Positions 1 through 9,349 of a DNA stretch of 64,000 bases are shown in pieces (within the stretch, counting starts at the first letter, position 1; the number at the start of each line of letters is the position of its first letter). Below the pieces are notes generated by a model. The model had not been told where the DNA came from, made no database searches, and was given only the letters and a program-made list of their open reading frames with translations. The position numbers and the translations under genes are program-made. The DNA is from Rheinheimera maricola (lineage in GTDB: Bacteria; Pseudomonadota; Gammaproteobacteria; Enterobacterales; Alteromonadaceae), in assembly GCF_016918075.2 (NCBI RefSeq), contig NZ_JAERPS020000003.1, positions 310,001 to 374,000 of the forward strand, written 5' to 3'.

Positions 1-171
1 CCCTGCCCAATTGCAGAATTTACCGCTTACACTGGCTTAGCACTAAGCAGCATCGGAACAGCGATTAACACCGCTGAACAAAAAGGCCTGTTAACCGTTA
101 CGCCTACACATTGGCAAATAACGGCTAACGGCGCCCGTTATCTGAACGATTTGCTCGAGCTATTTATCTAG
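1..171 (+). CDS. hemW: HemW radical-SAM protein, C-terminal end (partial)
   Basis: The window opens inside a gene; its last 56 codons are open from base 1 to a TAG at 169-171. The tail shows FTAYTGL, a short winged-helix-like stretch, WQIT and YLNDLLELF, which matches my memory of the end of HemW (YggW). HemW is the former coproporphyrinogen oxidase-like protein, now regarded as a haem chaperone of the radical SAM family. The iron-sulfur and SAM-binding part lies outside the window, so the call rests only on the C-terminal HemN_C-like segment. No terminator is obvious in the roughly 100 bp before the next gene. Confidence 0.8.
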   Translation, partial: PCPIAEFTAYTGLALSSIGTAINTAEQKGLLTVTPTHWQITANGARYLNDLLELFI

Positions 172-276
172 GGCGTGTTGCACGTAGCTTGCGGTAGGTA
201 GACTTTTAATCCGGTGGCAGTGGCGTAGAATAAAATTACAATACTAACGATAACTTCGCTTACAAAGGGAACATCA

Positions 277-2121
277 ATGACACCTATCCGTTTTCGTCAG
301 CTGGCATTGCCACTGGCCATCAGCGCTATACTACTAGCCGGTTGCGGCCCGCAGCAGCAAGCCCAGACACCGACCCAGCCTGCCGTAGTAGTGCAGCAGC
401 AAACCGAAGCTGAAAAAGCCAATGCCTTGTTCGAACAAATTTTTATGGACAACGTACGGCGCAACCCGGTAACGCAAACTCAACTGGGCATTAAAGATGA
501 CTACGATAAATGGCAAGACTTATCAAACGAGCATTATGACGCCGGCCTGGCGCTAACCCGCCAGCATCTCGCTATGCTGCAGGCGATAGATGTTAGCCAA
601 CTGGACCCTAATACCCGCGTAAGTTACCTGCTAATGCAACGCAGCCTGGAACAAGACCTGGCAGAGGCAAAATGGCGTCTGTACAGCTACCCGGTAAACC
701 AAATGTTTGGTACTCATTCACAAGTGCCATCACTGTTGATCAATCAGCACAGCATCAGCGATGAAAGCGACGCTAAAGCCTATATTGCCCGTTTAAATGC
801 GGTGCCTACCCTATTTAGCCAGTTACAACAGCAACTGCAACAACGTGCTGACGCCGGTATTATTGCGCCTAAATTCGTGTTTCCACATGTTATTTCTGCC
901 AGTGAAAATGTTATCAAAGGCGCACCGTTTGAAGCAGGCGAGGCTGGAACCCTGCTAGCCGACTTTAGTAACAAAGTTGCTAAACTTGAACTGAGCGAAG
1001 ACAGTAGAAAACTGCTAATAGATGAAACTAAAGTAGCCCTGCTGACCAGCGTTAAACCCGCCTACACCGGGCTGATTCAGTATCTGCAGACGCTGGAGCA
1101 ACAAGCAGACACCATAGATGGCGTTTGGCGTTTAAAAGACGGCGCCGCGTTTTACCATGATGCATTGAAAAGCACTACCACCACAGATTTAACAGCAGAG
1201 CAAATTCACCAGCTTGGTCTGGACGAGGTAGCCCGCATCCACAGCGAGATGCTGGCTATTATGCAAAAAACGGGCTTTGACGGTGATTTAAAAGCCTTTT
1301 TCAACTTTATGCAAACCGATCAGCAATTTTATTATCCCGATACCCCAGAGGGTAAAGCGGAGTATTTGGCCCAAGCTACAGCAGTTATTGATAACATGCG
1401 CACTCGGCTAGACGAACTGTTTTTAGTTCAGCCCAAAGCAGAGATGATTGTAAAAGCCGTAGAGCCGTTTCGTGAGCAAAGTGCCGGCAAAGCATTTTAC
1501 CAGCAACCATCAATGGACGGCTCACGCCCCGGTATTTACTACGCCAACCTGTACCGTATGAGTGATATGCCCAAATACGAGTTAGAAGCGCTGGCATACC
1601 ATGAGGGCATACCCGGACACCACATGCAGCTGGCTATCGCGCAGGAATTGGAGGATATGCCTAAATTCCGCCGTTTCGGTGGTTATACCGCCTACATTGA
1701 AGGCTGGGGCTTATACACCGAGCTGCTGCCAAAAGAAATTGACTTATATCAAGACCCCTACTCTGATTTCGGCCGGCTGGCGATGGAGCTATGGCGCGCT
1801 TGTCGTCTGGTGGTAGATACCGGTATTCACGCTAAACAATGGAGCCGCGAAGAAGCTATCGATTATTTGCTTGAAAACACGCCGAATACCGTTAGCGCAA
1901 TAGAAAAAGCCATTGAACGCTATATCGTGATGCCCTCTCAGGCCACGGCCTACAAAGTGGGTATGATTAAAATTTTGCAACTGCGCGAAAAAGCCAAAGC
2001 GGCATTGGGTGAGAAATTTGATATTCGTGCTTTCCACAGTGTCGTGCTGAAAAACGGTGCCGTGCCGTTAGATGTACTGGAGCAACTGGTCGACGAATAT
2101 ATCGCAGCAACTCAGGTCTGA
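277..2121 (+). CDS. DUF885 family lipoprotein, putative zinc peptidase
   Basis: A 614-residue secreted lipoprotein. The N-terminus has a basic start, a hydrophobic stretch and a lipobox (LLAGC) with the acylated Cys at about residue 23, followed by a Gln/Pro-rich linker. The rest is a DUF885 domain. Near residue 440 it carries HEGIPGHHMQ, the HExxxxHH-type signature of this family, which is thought to be metallopeptidase-like; a downstream YIEGWGLY segment is also typical. The likely location is the periplasmic face of a membrane. The substrate is unknown; relatives are annotated only as uncharacterised peptidases. It stands alone and ends at a hairpin shared with the convergent gene. Confidence 0.85.
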   Translation: MTPIRFRQLALPLAISAILLAGCGPQQQAQTPTQPAVVVQQQTEAEKANALFEQIFMDNVRRNPVTQTQLGIKDDYDKWQDLSNEHYDAGLALTRQHLAMLQAIDVSQLDPNTRVSYLLMQRSLEQDLAEAKWRLYSYPVNQMFGTHSQVPSLLINQHSISDESDAKAYIARLNAVPTLFSQLQQQLQQRADAGIIAPKFVFPHVISASENVIKGAPFEAGEAGTLLADFSNKVAKLELSEDSRKLLIDETKVALLTSVKPAYTGLIQYLQTLEQQADTIDGVWRLKDGAAFYHDALKSTTTTDLTAEQIHQLGLDEVARIHSEMLAIMQKTGFDGDLKAFFNFMQTDQQFYYPDTPEGKAEYLAQATAVIDNMRTRLDELFLVQPKAEMIVKAVEPFREQSAGKAFYQQPSMDGSRPGIYYANLYRMSDMPKYELEALAYHEGIPGHHMQLAIAQELEDMPKFRRFGGYTAYIEGWGLYTELLPKEIDLYQDPYSDFGRLAMELWRACRLVVDTGIHAKQWSREEAIDYLLENTPNTVSAIEKAIERYIVMPSQATAYKVGMIKILQLREKAKAALGEKFDIRAFHSVVLKNGAVPLDVLEQLVDEYIAATQV

Positions 2122-2134
2122 TTGCTGGGCAACA

Positions 2135-2172
2135 ATATAAACAAGCCGTGCTGTTGCGCGGCTTGTTTATAT
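2135..2172. terminator. Bidirectional hairpin between convergent genes
   Basis: A perfect inverted repeat with arms at 2135-2148 and 2159-2172 (core ACAAGCCG / CGGCTTGT) and a 10-base loop. The arm ends are A/T-rich on both sides, so each strand has a T-rich trailing arm. It lies between the DUF885 stop and the stop of the leftward binding protein, as expected for a shared terminator. Confidence 0.65.
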
Positions 2173-2181
2173 AACAGCAAA

Positions 2182-2898
2182 TCAATATAAGCGATATTTA
2201 CCCTCAGCCCTTAATTGCTCCAACACACGCTTTAACGCATCGTATTTAGCTGCGTAACGGCCATTTTTTGCCAATGCGATATGCACGTCCATATTAGATT
2301 GTTGTGTTTTTGCTGCCAGTACCAAAACATCCTGGTAGCGTGCATTAGTGGCGATATGCCTAAGTACAGTATGTTCGGGCCCTACTACAACATCAGTCTG
2401 CTTGAAATAGAGTGCCGCCAGTGCATCATCGATACTGGCCGCCGTATTCATCTGGTAACCTTGTGCCTGGTATTGCACTGCGACTGACTCAGAGTATATC
2501 CGCCCTTCAATCATCGTCAGGCGCAATGCAGCGTCAGTAACAACATTGTTTTGGTTTATAAACCAACTTTCGGTTCTGGCAATGTCAAACGGCAACATAA
2601 TAAATCGTTGATCCCGCTCTGTGCTGCGTAACAGCCCGGTGACAACATCCACCTCCCCTTGCTCTAACTGTTTTAAGCAACGGGCTACCGGCGTTGGTAC
2701 GGTGTATACCAATTCAAAATCAAGCTGAGCAGATACTTCTAACATCAAGTCGACGAGCTTGCCGTAAGGCGCTTTATTAGCCTCGTAGTGATGCCGTAAC
2801 GGCAAGTTGTCCAAGCACCAAATTAAAGGTTTACGCTCAACAGCTGCAGCGCTAAACATGAGCAAACACATTAAAACACTGGCAATGCGCCAAATCAC
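2182..2898 (-). CDS. Periplasmic substrate-binding protein (SBP_bac_3-like)
   Basis: A 238-residue exported protein. A GTG start follows AAGGAG at good spacing. Residues 1-20 form a signal peptide (hydrophobic core, SAAA then VERKP). The mature part looks like a type-II periplasmic binding domain of the amino-acid binding / transglycosylase-associated family: LPLRHHYEANKAPYGKLVDLM at the start, a GEVDVVTGLLRS segment and a final predicted helix. No permease or ATPase gene is adjacent, so it may be an orphan sensor-type binding protein rather than part of an ABC importer. The ligand is unknown. The next gene upstream on the same strand encodes a second protein of the same general type. Confidence 0.7.
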   Translation of the reverse strand: MIWRIASVLMCLLMFSAAAVERKPLIWCLDNLPLRHHYEANKAPYGKLVDLMLEVSAQLDFELVYTVPTPVARCLKQLEQGEVDVVTGLLRSTERDQRFIMLPFDIARTESWFINQNNVVTDAALRLTMIEGRIYSESVAVQYQAQGYQMNTAASIDDALAALYFKQTDVVVGPEHTVLRHIATNARYQDVLVLAAKTQQSNMDVHIALAKNGRYAAKYDALKRVLEQLRAEGKYRLY

Positions 2899-2974
2899 AG
2901 TTGTGATCTCCTTGTTGTTAGTTATGTTGGCACTAACGCAAATATAGCCAACAATTTAAACAGCGACTGCAATA

Positions 2975-3850
2975 TTAAAAGTGTGTGCCATAAATGTGGT
3001 TGTATAATGCCGTTACTTTCTCATGCGAGCTGATGTCAAACCAGCGCAAATGGGCTTGCAGGTAACGCTTATCATGGCTAGCCTGGCGTATAGCGTTGCT
3101 GTAAGCCAGAGCCAGCTTTTCACCTTGCTCAGTTTTACTGCACATAATATACCCCCCGGCATAATCCGCTGCCTCGCTAATCGTTACACTCACCAATGGC
3201 ACAGCATGGTTCAACGCTTCAGCATAATGCTGCACTACATTCGGATATTCAATAAGCAGCTCTATTCGGCCTGAAACCAGCATATCCAACAAAGCTGCTG
3301 CAGTCATATCGCTGGCCGTGCGGGTGTAAATACGGTTGCGTGTTGCTAGCTGCTCAAACAGCAGCTGTAATGGCTCGCCGTAATTACGCCCACCTACTAC
3401 CCCAATACGCGCCTTTGGCAACGTAATACTGAGGTTGGCTAATGAATGCACGGTTTCGTCAGCTGCGTTTAGGTTTAGCTGTACAGCGTCAGCGGTAGCT
3501 TGCAGCATGTACAAACGTAAACCAGGAAATATCAATTGGGGTAGCGTACTAAAATAGGCAAATGTCTCACGCTCAGCATTACGTACCTTATTACCGCTGC
3601 AAGCCCGTTCATGGCTTTTCAGGATCTGAAAAGCACGCTCATTATTAACTATGCTGATACTGTCTTGGTGCAGCGGCATATATTCCAGCAACAAGCGCCG
3701 GGTGGCAGCATTGATATCAATACCTGGTACATTTTTATAAATAGCCGCAGCGTCGTCCATATCCGACAGCCACAGCGCTTCGGTTGCCATACTCTGTGGC
3801 ATAGCCGCGATGCAAAGTATCAGTGCTACAGCAAATGAATTGAGCGACAT
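2975..3850 (-). CDS. Second periplasmic binding-like protein (TIGR02285-like)
   Basis: A 291-residue protein with a signal peptide (about 22 residues ending SMATEA). The ATG follows AAGGTGAG. The body reads like a two-lobed solute-binding domain: VGGRNYGEPLQLLF in the middle, LVSGRIELLIEYPN in the second lobe, and a C-terminal LRWFDIS region. It resembles the TIGR02285 group of orphan binding proteins, but this is by eye. It is transcribed just ahead of the other binding protein (76-bp gap) with no transporter genes beside it. The two are not obviously close paralogues. A role in sensing or signalling is as likely as transport. Confidence 0.65.
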   Translation of the reverse strand: MSLNSFAVALILCIAAMPQSMATEALWLSDMDDAAAIYKNVPGIDINAATRRLLLEYMPLHQDSISIVNNERAFQILKSHERACSGNKVRNAERETFAYFSTLPQLIFPGLRLYMLQATADAVQLNLNAADETVHSLANLSITLPKARIGVVGGRNYGEPLQLLFEQLATRNRIYTRTASDMTAAALLDMLVSGRIELLIEYPNVVQHYAEALNHAVPLVSVTISEAADYAGGYIMCSKTEQGEKLALAYSNAIRQASHDKRYLQAHLRWFDISSHEKVTALYNHIYGTHF

Positions 3851-4050
3851 AGCTCACCTTTGTCATGAACAATTACGATAAGTTTGTTTGCTACTTTACG
3901 CAATAATTATCCAGTCATTATAGTCAGATTAACCGTGCGGTTGTGTAACAAATCGGTATTTGTCTGCATCGTTGATATTTGCCCGCTAGTCACTTTTATG
4001 AGTATGCTGTAGCAACGCCGCATTCATCGCGGCAAAATATTGAGAACATT

Positions 4051-5013
4051 ATGATTTCACTTAGCTATTTTGAACCGGAAACCCGCAGTTGGCAGCAAAT
4101 TAGCTTTAGCAAACTGCCTGCTAAGATACCTGCTGATGCCCGGGTATGGCTTAACCTGACTGACGCCACCGCCGATGAAACATTGCAAGTACTGCAGCGC
4201 TTTGCCATAGAGCCCACGTTGGCAGAAGACTTTAGCCGCCAACGCCATCCGCCAAAGCTTGAGGCTCAAAGTAACTTTACGCTGCTTATCTTGCGCGGCT
4301 ATGCCGATGCCGACTTTAGCGAATACACTGCCAGCGCACAGGTTAATATACTGTATTCACAAAATATTTTAATTAGTCGGCTGCATTGCCACAATCCACA
4401 GTTACTCGCGCAGTTAACACCACTAATCCAGCCTGGGCAAAGTATTGCCATAGCTGAATGGGTTAAACAAATGGTACTGGCTGTCTCTGGTAGCTATCTG
4501 GAAAAGTTGATTAACTTCGAGGATGAGCAAAGTGAGCTGGAAGATGTCATGCTGCATCGCGGCAGCGATGAGCAAATGGCCAGCATTATGCGTTACCGCT
4601 CGGTACTGCGGAAAATTAACCGCAATTTGGCGTATCAGAAAGATATATTCTCTGATGCCATATACGAGCAACAAAATCCGCTGCTGCGCCACTTTAGTGA
4701 CACCGAAATTCGTGATTTTTATGAAAAATTTGAGCGGCTGCACAGCATGACTGATTTATACTACGATCAACTTAGTGATCTGGTGGAAGGATACCTTTCC
4801 ACTACCTCGCACCAGATCAACGAACGGATGAAAGTACTTACTATTGTCAGCACCATTTTTATTCCGCTGACATTTATCGCCGGAATTTACGGCATGAACT
4901 TTGTCTATATGCCTGAATTACATATAGCTAATGGCTATTTTATGGTATTGATTGCCATGGCACTGGGCGGCATTGGCGGGCTGATTTGGTTTAAAATACG
5001 CGGTTGGTGGTAG
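4051..5013 (+). CDS. CorA-family divalent metal ion transporter
   Basis: About 320 residues. I prefer the ATG at 4051 (MISLSYF); an upstream in-frame TTG at 3979 would add 24 residues that do not look like protein. The N-terminal two thirds is the cytoplasmic domain. At the C-terminus are two membrane segments, with the CorA signature YGMNF directly after the first and a short basic tail (FKIRGWW) after the second. CorA proteins are pentameric channels for Mg2+ or, in the ZntB branch, Zn2+; the substrate cannot be told from this sequence. The neighbouring MgtE gene starts 20 bp downstream, so the two form a metal-transport pair and are likely co-transcribed. Confidence 0.88.
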   Translation: MISLSYFEPETRSWQQISFSKLPAKIPADARVWLNLTDATADETLQVLQRFAIEPTLAEDFSRQRHPPKLEAQSNFTLLILRGYADADFSEYTASAQVNILYSQNILISRLHCHNPQLLAQLTPLIQPGQSIAIAEWVKQMVLAVSGSYLEKLINFEDEQSELEDVMLHRGSDEQMASIMRYRSVLRKINRNLAYQKDIFSDAIYEQQNPLLRHFSDTEIRDFYEKFERLHSMTDLYYDQLSDLVEGYLSTTSHQINERMKVLTIVSTIFIPLTFIAGIYGMNFVYMPELHIANGYFMVLIAMALGGIGGLIWFKIRGWW

Positions 5014-5033
5014 TACTAGCCGGGGAGTTGTAG

Positions 5034-6383
5034 ATGGCCGAAAACCAAACATTAGATATTGAAGAAATCGTACGCGACAGCTTTGATGAAAACGAAGCTG
5101 AACAGCTAGCAGGCAAGCTAAGCCAGCTGGAACCGGAAGAAATTGCGATAGCACTAGAGGCTATGCCGGTTGAGCAACGGGTAAGTACCTGGCTAAGCCT
5201 GCGCACTGATGATCAAATTGCTGCATTAACCTATATGCGGGTAGACGCCCGCGACAACATATTCAAGCAACTGGATGAAGCACAATTGCGCAATCTGGTT
5301 GAGGATATGGAAGTTGATGACCTGATTGAGCTATTAGACGAACTGCCGCAGCGTATTTACGACTATGCTTGCTCAAGGCTAGATGCCAGCCAAAGGCGTT
5401 GGTTAGATACCGCGTTAGGCTACGATGAGGATCAATGTGGTCGTTATGCCGACCACGACATGTTAATCATCAATAAAAATGCCAAAGTACGTGATGCTGT
5501 CAGGTTATTTCGGCAATTAGCCGATGATGCTGAGTACCATGATGCATTATTTGTTGTTGACCGCACCGGCCGCTATGTTGGCCTGGTGCATGCTACCCAA
5601 TTGTTAGGTTTAGGTAGTCATTTACCGATTGAAACGGTAATCGACAAAGAGGCGCCACTGGTAGAGGGCGAGATGGACCTGGACCAAGGCTCAGATATCG
5701 TGTCGCGCTCTGGTTATACCGCACTGGCGGTTGTAGATGCTGAAAGTAAACTACTGGGCCGGCTATCTATTGGCGAGGCGCTTGAAAACGTGCGTCGCAG
5801 TTTAGAAAGCCAGTTTATGCACACTGCAGGTTTAGATGAAGAAGAAGACTTGTTTGCGCCAATGTTTGACAGTGCTAAAAGACGCGCACTTTGGCTGGGT
5901 ATTAATTTATTAACCGCCTTTTTGGCCGCTTGGACTATAGGGTTGTTTGAAGCCACATTGCAACAAGTTGTGGCGCTGGCAGTGTTAATGCCCATTGTCG
6001 CCAGTATGGGCGGCATAGCGGGTAGCCAGACATTGACCCTGATTATACGTGGCCTGGCGCTGGAGCAAATTACGCCAAAAACCTATATGACATTGCTGCG
6101 CAAAGAGTTAGGCGTTGGCGCAATTAACGGCCTGTTGTGGTCTTTAGTTATTGCCGCCATTACCTATTTTTGGTTTGGCGACTGGGTTATTGGCGCTATT
6201 ATTGGTATGGCTATTGTTATAAATATCGTCGTGGCCGCCATTTCTGGTGTAATGATTCCCATCTGGCTGGAAAAACTAAACATCGACCCTGCGCTGTCAG
6301 GATCGGTGATCCTGACCACCGTAACCGACGTGATTGGCTTTTTCGCCTTTCTCGGTTTAGGCTCATTATTTTTGTTAGCGTAA
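5034..6383 (+). CDS. mgtE: Magnesium transporter MgtE
   Basis: A 449-residue protein of normal MgtE length. It has an acidic helical N domain (about 1-130), a CBS-domain pair (about 135-255) and five membrane helices from about residue 285 to the end. MgtE is a homodimeric Mg2+ channel whose N and CBS domains sense cytoplasmic Mg2+. The pore helix region with LMPIVASMGGIAGSQT is clear. The ATG follows GGGGAG. It sits 20 bp behind the CorA-like gene and about 100 bp ahead of rimK. Having two unrelated Mg2+ transport families side by side is unusual but plausible. Confidence 0.92.
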   Translation: MAENQTLDIEEIVRDSFDENEAEQLAGKLSQLEPEEIAIALEAMPVEQRVSTWLSLRTDDQIAALTYMRVDARDNIFKQLDEAQLRNLVEDMEVDDLIELLDELPQRIYDYACSRLDASQRRWLDTALGYDEDQCGRYADHDMLIINKNAKVRDAVRLFRQLADDAEYHDALFVVDRTGRYVGLVHATQLLGLGSHLPIETVIDKEAPLVEGEMDLDQGSDIVSRSGYTALAVVDAESKLLGRLSIGEALENVRRSLESQFMHTAGLDEEEDLFAPMFDSAKRRALWLGINLLTAFLAAWTIGLFEATLQQVVALAVLMPIVASMGGIAGSQTLTLIIRGLALEQITPKTYMTLLRKELGVGAINGLLWSLVIAAITYFWFGDWVIGAIIGMAIVINIVVAAISGVMIPIWLEKLNIDPALSGSVILTTVTDVIGFFAFLGLGSLFLLA

Positions 6384-6485
6384 AAAGCAACAACATTATT
6401 TGTTTAACCGTACAGTATTGTTGCTGCCACAAACATCATGGGCTTTTACAATAGCCGCTGAACCACACCGCTTTTTGGAGAGCGC

Positions 6486-7403
6486 ATGAAAATTGCGATT
6501 TTATCGCGTAATGCAGAATTGTATTCCACCAAACGTTTGGTGGCGGCAGCAATAGAACGCGGGCACGAGGTACAGGTGATCGACCCCCTAACCTGCTACA
6601 TTAATGTAAACCGCAGCAAATCTTCCATTCATCAAAAAGGTGAAGCACTGGAAGGCTTCGATGCTGTTATTCCCCGCATCGGCGCCTCAATCACCTTTTA
6701 CGGCACCGCTGTATTGCGCCAGTTTGAAATGATGGGTGTTTACAGCCTGAATGAGTCAGTAGCCATAAGTCGGGCGCGCGACAAGCTGCGCAGCCTGCAA
6801 TTGCTGGCGCGCCAGGGTATTGGCCTGCCGGTAACCGGTTTTGCCGATAAGCCGGGCGACATTCCCGACCTAATCGATATGGTAGGCGGCGCGCCGCTAG
6901 TGATTAAATTACTTGAAGGCACACAGGGAATTGGCGTTGTGCTGGCTGAAACACGTACCGCTGCAGAGAGCGTAATTGAAGCCTTTATGGGCTTAAATGC
7001 CAATATTCTGGTGCAGGAATATATTCGCGAAGCCAATGGTGCCGATATCCGCTGTTTCGTGGTAGGTAACAAAGTGGTAGCAGCCATGAAACGCCAGGCC
7101 AAAGCCGGAGAATTTCGCTCCAACCTACACCGAGGCGGGACAGCATCGACAGTACGCTTAAGTAAAGAAGAACGCAGCACGGCTATTCGTGCCGCAAAAA
7201 CTATGGGGTTAAACGTGGCGGGTGTCGACTTACTTCGCTCCAACCACGGTCCGGTAGTGATGGAAGTCAACAGCTCGCCAGGTTTAGAGGGTATCGAATC
7301 AGCTACAGAAAAAGATATCGCCGGTTTAACCATCGCGTTCTTGGAACAAAAAGTGGCAGCTCATAAAACCCGGCGCAAACTTAACACGAAAGGAACTGGC
7401 TAA
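6486..7403 (+). CDS. rimK: RimK ATP-grasp ligase (ribosomal protein S6 glutamate ligase type)
   Basis: A 305-residue ATP-grasp enzyme, the usual RimK length. In E. coli RimK adds glutamates to the C-terminus of ribosomal protein S6. The sequence shows the N-terminal preATP-grasp fold (MKIAILSRN), the ATP-binding segment [20 protein letters not shown], and the metal-binding end [14 protein letters not shown]. The start follows GGAG. The stop overlaps the next start by one base (TAATG), so it is translationally coupled to a zinc deacylase. The pairing recalls RimK with RimB-type partners in other bacteria, where glutamylation of S6 is both added and trimmed. Confidence 0.9.
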   Translation: MKIAILSRNAELYSTKRLVAAAIERGHEVQVIDPLTCYINVNRSKSSIHQKGEALEGFDAVIPRIGASITFYGTAVLRQFEMMGVYSLNESVAISRARDKLRSLQLLARQGIGLPVTGFADKPGDIPDLIDMVGGAPLVIKLLEGTQGIGVVLAETRTAAESVIEAFMGLNANILVQEYIREANGADIRCFVVGNKVVAAMKRQAKAGEFRSNLHRGGTASTVRLSKEERSTAIRAAKTMGLNVAGVDLLRSNHGPVVMEVNSSPGLEGIESATEKDIAGLTIAFLEQKVAAHKTRRKLNTKGTG

Positions 7404-8458
7404 TGCAAACTGGCAGCAGAGCAGCGTTTGTACTGGGAAACAGTAGCATTCCACCTGGTAGCCGCGCGGTGGTAGATATTCCATTTGGCAAACTGTATAC
7501 CCATACCGAGCTAAATATCGGTGCTCATGTTATTCATGGCCGTAAAGATGGGCCGGTGTTATTGGTGGCCGCTGCGTTGCATGGTGACGAAATTAATGGT
7601 GTCGAAATTTGTCGCCGTCTGTTAAAACTGCCACGGCTTAATCAGCTAAAGGGCACACTGGTAGTGGTGCCAATCGTTAATACTTACGGCTTTGTACAGC
7701 AATCACGCTATTTGCCGGACCGACGCGACCTAAACCGCAGTTTTCCCGGCAGTGAAAAAGGTTCCCTAGGTAGCAGAATGGCATTTCAGTTTACTGATAA
7801 AATTCTGAAAAAATGCACTCATGCTATCGACTTGCATACAGGCGCAATTCATCGCTCTAACCTGCCACAGGTTCGTGCCAGTGCGAAAGACAAAGTAGCC
7901 CTGCGTATGGCCGAAGTGTTTAACGCGCCCATCATTATTAAAGCCGCCAGCCGCGATGGCACGATGCGCGGCACGGCAAATAATCTCGGCATTCCAATTT
8001 TGCTATACGAAGCAGGTGAAGCACTACGTTTTGATGAACAGTCAATCAACGTCGGCGTGCGTGGCATTTTAAATGTTATGACCGACCTTGGCATGCTGCG
8101 CGCTGGCCGTAAACGCCCTAATACCAAATCTTTGTTTTCGAAAAAAAGTAGCTGGGTACGCGCTGAGCATGACGGTATTGCCCGTTACTACGTGGGCCTG
8201 GGCCAAACAGTACAGACTGGCGATACCATGGCGCATATCTACTCACCTTACTCTGATTTTGAAGTAGCAGTACAAGCCAGTTTTGCCGGCATTGTGATAG
8301 GCCGCAACAACCTACCGCTGGTTAATGAAGGAGAGGCACTGTTTCATATTGCAGAAGTAAGTTCATTAGATGAAGCAGAAAAAACCCTGGATGCTATAAA
8401 TGATGAAGTAGATAACGCGATGCCACCGGTGTTGGGTGAAGAATATGGCGTTGTTTAA
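7403..8458 (+). CDS. Succinylglutamate desuccinylase/aspartoacylase-family zinc hydrolase
   Basis: A 351-residue M14-like zinc enzyme. The Zn ligands are visible as HGDEINGVE (His and Glu, about residue 70) and IDLHTG (His, about 150); the catalytic Glu is probably in LLYEAGEALRF. The C-terminal ~80 residues resemble a biotinyl-lipoyl-like beta domain seen in this subfamily. Its ATG overlaps the rimK stop, implying coupled translation. The likely job is trimming or removing glutamates or another acyl/amide group, as suggested for RimB-type partners of RimK, but true AstE activity on succinylglutamate is improbable because no arginine succinyltransferase genes are nearby. Confidence 0.82.
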   Translation: MQTGSRAAFVLGNSSIPPGSRAVVDIPFGKLYTHTELNIGAHVIHGRKDGPVLLVAAALHGDEINGVEICRRLLKLPRLNQLKGTLVVVPIVNTYGFVQQSRYLPDRRDLNRSFPGSEKGSLGSRMAFQFTDKILKKCTHAIDLHTGAIHRSNLPQVRASAKDKVALRMAEVFNAPIIIKAASRDGTMRGTANNLGIPILLYEAGEALRFDEQSINVGVRGILNVMTDLGMLRAGRKRPNTKSLFSKKSSWVRAEHDGIARYYVGLGQTVQTGDTMAHIYSPYSDFEVAVQASFAGIVIGRNNLPLVNEGEALFHIAEVSSLDEAEKTLDAINDEVDNAMPPVLGEEYGVV

Positions 8459-8472
8459 CGCCTGGCCCAACG

Positions 8473-9234
8473 TTAGTTTTTTTCTGCAACGACGTCGTAC
8501 GCGACTAAGGCCGGCAAGCGTTGCTGTAATTGCAGCTCAATTTTATCCAGCTCTTGCATTCGCTGGCAAAACAGTGCTGACTTTTCTTCCAACTCGACCG
8601 CTTTAGCATCCAGTCCCAGGTTTATTCTATCGACCAACTGGCCAACAGACTGCCATTCCTGATTGTCGCTGCGCTCAAAGTTACTGTCGGAGTGTCGCAG
8701 CGCATCGCGCAGCGCGCCCCATACCGCCCCCACTGTATGCCGGGCCAGATTATCCAATTGCGGCTTTAACTCACCGTGTAAAAAATAATCCAACTCGTTC
8801 AGGCTTTGTGGTGCCAAATAAAAGTGTTCATTGGTACGCACAAAACGAGACATCCATTGGAAGGTGGTTTCACGCACCAGCTCACGCCATTCTGCTTGTT
8901 GCGCTTTACTGCCAATACCGGTAAACATTGCTTCAATACTGGATAAACCCAGCTCAACACCATCTACCGCAATGCTGACTATCTCGGGCACAAATTTACG
9001 CAATCCTTGACTGTATTGGTGCAACAGCGCCGTATCTTCCTCGGTCAACGTTGCCCACTCGCCACGAATAAACAGTTGCTTATCGGCGTTGATTTGCACA
9101 TGTGTGCGGTTGTTTTGCAAAATTCGGATATGATCAGGGGCAATAAGAATACCGTGGCCAAACGCCATATTACATTCTGCCGCCTGCAGGGATAACGCTA
9201 ACAGCGGTAACGATAGCAATAAAAAACGTTTCAC
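8473..9234 (-). CDS. YggN-like DUF2884 periplasmic protein
   Basis: A 253-residue exported protein: signal peptide at residues 1-18 (MKRFLLLSLPLLALSLQAAE), then a region rich in charged helices. The pattern (ITLGHGILIAPDHIRIL-like start, LYLDGE-type middle, two C-terminal coiled helices) fits the DUF2884/YggN family, whose function is unknown. It converges on the rimK operon with a 14-bp gap. The downstream gap to the FapA-like gene shows no clear terminator. Confidence 0.7.
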   Translation of the reverse strand: MKRFLLLSLPLLALSLQAAECNMAFGHGILIAPDHIRILQNNRTHVQINADKQLFIRGEWATLTEEDTALLHQYSQGLRKFVPEIVSIAVDGVELGLSSIEAMFTGIGSKAQQAEWRELVRETTFQWMSRFVRTNEHFYLAPQSLNELDYFLHGELKPQLDNLARHTVGAVWGALRDALRHSDSNFERSDNQEWQSVGQLVDRINLGLDAKAVELEEKSALFCQRMQELDKIELQLQQRLPALVAYDVVAEKN

Positions 9235-9349
9235 ATTACTTTACTCAGCAGTTTAATCAGCTCAAGCCTACGTTAGTAAGCGGTAAATTACAGTGCGCTG
9301 CATCGCATTAGGTTTGCCGTCTGTCGAGTAAGGCATACGGCATGTTAAA

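Noticed and set aside
3979..4050. Longer CorA start at a TTG
   Set aside because: The extra residues are atypical for the family, while ATG 4051 gives the usual short N-terminus.
6740..7333. A 197-codon minus-strand open frame
   Set aside because: Antisense to rimK, which is full length with clear motifs.
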